Source: Portunus trituberculatus
Taxonomy: Eukaryota > Arthropoda > Malacostraca > Decapoda > Portunidae
Assembly: GCF_017591435.1 (NCBI RefSeq)
Contig: NC_059303.1
Location: 18,411,709 to 18,475,708 of the forward strand
DNA: 64,000 nucleotides
Direction of reading: 5' to 3'
Below are positions 62,305-64,000 of this stretch, one piece after another. Numbering within the stretch: the first letter of the stretch is position 1; each line of letters opens with the position of its first letter. Position numbers and translations under genes: made by a program. Below the pieces are notes generated by a model. It ran no database searches and was not told where the DNA came from. It saw only the letters and a program-made list of their open reading frames with translations.

Positions 62305-62844
62305 GACTTCAAATGTTAAGTGGTTTATTGCTTGCCTTGCCTACTGTAACATATCTGACACCACCACACACACTCTGGCAATGCACTGTACCGGCCTGCC
62401 TGCAGTCAATACCAAGGTGAGTGTAACGATGACTGGTGGTAAAAGGTTAGTGGTCTGTTGTATATTGCTGGTAAGTGTCGGTACTCACAATATGGTTCAC
62501 ATGTTCATATTTTGCTGCTGAATCTGTAAATGTTAAGAGTGCTTTTATAATGACTACTCCAATCCCCCCCCCATCTCTCTCTATGTTTCTTTGGTGTTTT
62601 GTAAAAAAAAAAAAATAATAATAAAAAAAAAAATAAAAAATACAAACAACTTATTATCCAGATACATATATCATCTTGAGCTCTTACAACATAATTATAG
62701 TAGTAGTAGTAGTAGTAATAAGGGTGGTGGTGGTGGTGGTGGTAATTATGCAAGTCCATGACAACTCTGCATATTCTCTAGCTAATTGATAACAAGATTC
62801 CCAGGAAACACTTTGAGATACAGCCACCTGTGAAGAAGTCCAAG

Positions 62845-63412
62845 AAACAGAGGAGGAGGAGGAGGAGGAGGAGGAGGAGGAGGAGGAGGAGGAAATAAAA
62901 GAGGTAGGAAAAGAAAAAAAAAATAACAATACTAGGAAGAAAAATATGAAAGGATAGAAGACATGGAAGAAAAAAGCCAAACAAACAGATGAGAAAGAAA
63001 GAAAGAGAAAGAGAGAGATGGAAGATGAGGAGGAGGAAGGAGGAAGAAAGAAGAAAGGAGAGAATCAACCAGCAACAGGAAAAATGAAAAGGAGACAAAA
63101 TAGATAGTGAAGAGGAGAAAAAAGAAAGAAAAAAAATACCGAAGAAAATATGAGAAAGAAACAAAGAAACAGTAATGAAAGAGAAAGAAAATAGAGGGAA
63201 GGGGGAAGATAAGGAAGAGGAAGAGAAGGAAGAGAGAGGGGAGGAGAAAGATAAAGAAGAGGAGCAGCAGGAGGAAGAGGAAGGAAAAGAGGAAGGGGGT
63301 AGATAAGGAAGAGGAGGAATGAAGAGATAGAGGGAGGAGGAAGATAAGGAAGAGGAAGGAGGAGAGAGGGGAGCCAGGCAACAGCAGAGTCAACCCATGT
63401 CAACGAGGGAGG
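62845..63412. repeat. Long purine-rich tract with (GAG)n
   Basis: Over about 560 bp the plus strand is mostly A and G: (gga)n at 62853-62892, then aaag, gaaga and ggagg units. Long Ser/Phe/Leu frames on the opposite strand are artefacts. Confidence 0.85.
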
Positions 63413-63475
63413 TGAAAGTAAGACACCTCATGTACTTTCACTAAATGACCAATACTGCATGATTCTCCCTCCGTC

Positions 63476-63506
<31 letters not shown>

Positions 63507-63518
63507 GTCACTAGCTTT

Positions 63519-64000
63519 CCTCATGATAAATGTATGACTCGACACTACAGCCTCAAAATGACTCCAAAAAACCACCTGACTCACTCCACACAAGGACTAG
63601 ATAAGTACTTTCTCTCTCTCGTGCCTTACTTCTTCATGACAGTGATAAATGCATGACTCTTGACTTTACAGCCTCCAAATGACTCAAAAAACCAGTCTGA
63701 CTTACTTAAAAATAACTGCATGACTCACACAAGGACACAATTAGTAGTTTCTCTCTTGTACCTTCTTTTCTTACGACAAAGTGATAAATAAATGCTTGAC
63801 TTTTGACACTACAGCCTTCAAATGACTCAACAAACCAGCCTCACTCACTCCAAAACCACTGCATGACTCACACAAGGACAAGATTAATACTTTCTCTCTC
63901 CCTCGTGCCCTTGCTTCTTCATGATAAGGTGTTAAATACATGACTTTTGACTCTACAGCCTCCACATGACTCAAAAAACCTGCGTCACTCCTCAAAAAAC
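63519..64000. repeat. About 143-bp tandem repeat running off the window end
   Basis: acagcctccaaatgactcaa recurs at 63549, 63669, 63812 and 63955 (first spacing about 121, then 143, 143). Units also share tgactcacacaaggacaaga and tttctctctc. A (CTGT)n tract precedes it at 63477-63505. Confidence 0.88.

Overview
This window is nuclear DNA from an animal. It has small exons separated by long repeat-filled introns with GT/AG boundaries, metazoan protein families, and an extreme density of di- and trinucleotide microsatellites (many GA, CA and TA tracts of 50-110 bp). The transposon set is arthropod-like: CR1/L2-like and Jockey-like LINEs, a BEL/Pao LTR element, tRNA-derived SINEs, and TTAA, TA and hAT-type small DNA transposons. 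I infer a decapod crustacean (crab or shrimp). This rests on overall character and was not tested by a database search.

Three genes can be read exon by exon. (1) Plus strand, 202-22859: the 3' 18 exons of OPA1, the mitochondrial inner-membrane dynamin-like GTPase. Reading phases are consistent from the N-terminal linker to the C-terminal stop. A 3'UTR of about 1.8 kb ends at an AATAAA at 24647. The exons for the mitochondrial targeting sequence and membrane segment lie before the window. (2) Minus strand, 39379-35861: six internal exons of an alpha-carbonic anhydrase with all zinc and catalytic residues. Its signal-peptide exon was not found, and its last exon is uncertain. (3) Minus strand, 57348-46562: a complete or nearly complete gene of about 1,620 codons in 11 exons. 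It encodes a large acidic, low-complexity protein with a PWI-like N-terminal segment, five copies of a short Leu/Trp motif and a tandem CCCH zinc finger. I do not recognise it as a named gene.

The 24.7-35.5 kb stretch between OPA1 and the carbonic anhydrase is a transposon graveyard. In order it holds a CR1-like LINE split by a TIR element with a 7-bp target duplication, a decayed BEL/Pao retrotransposon on the minus strand, another LINE reverse-transcriptase remnant, and two neighbouring hAT-type elements. The OPA1 introns carry further insertions, including one small TTAA element nested exactly inside another. From 57.8 kb to the end no gene is supported; the sequence is minisatellites, microsatellites, a TTAA MITE and purine-rich tracts.

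The most unusual signal is in how the introns are built. Several OPA1 introns contain tandem arrays whose units resemble the intron's own 3' splice acceptor (or, once, the 5' end of the intron). Microsatellites also sit directly in splice donors and polypyrimidine tracts of all three genes. The genes look functionally unrelated, and nothing here suggests an operon-like system.
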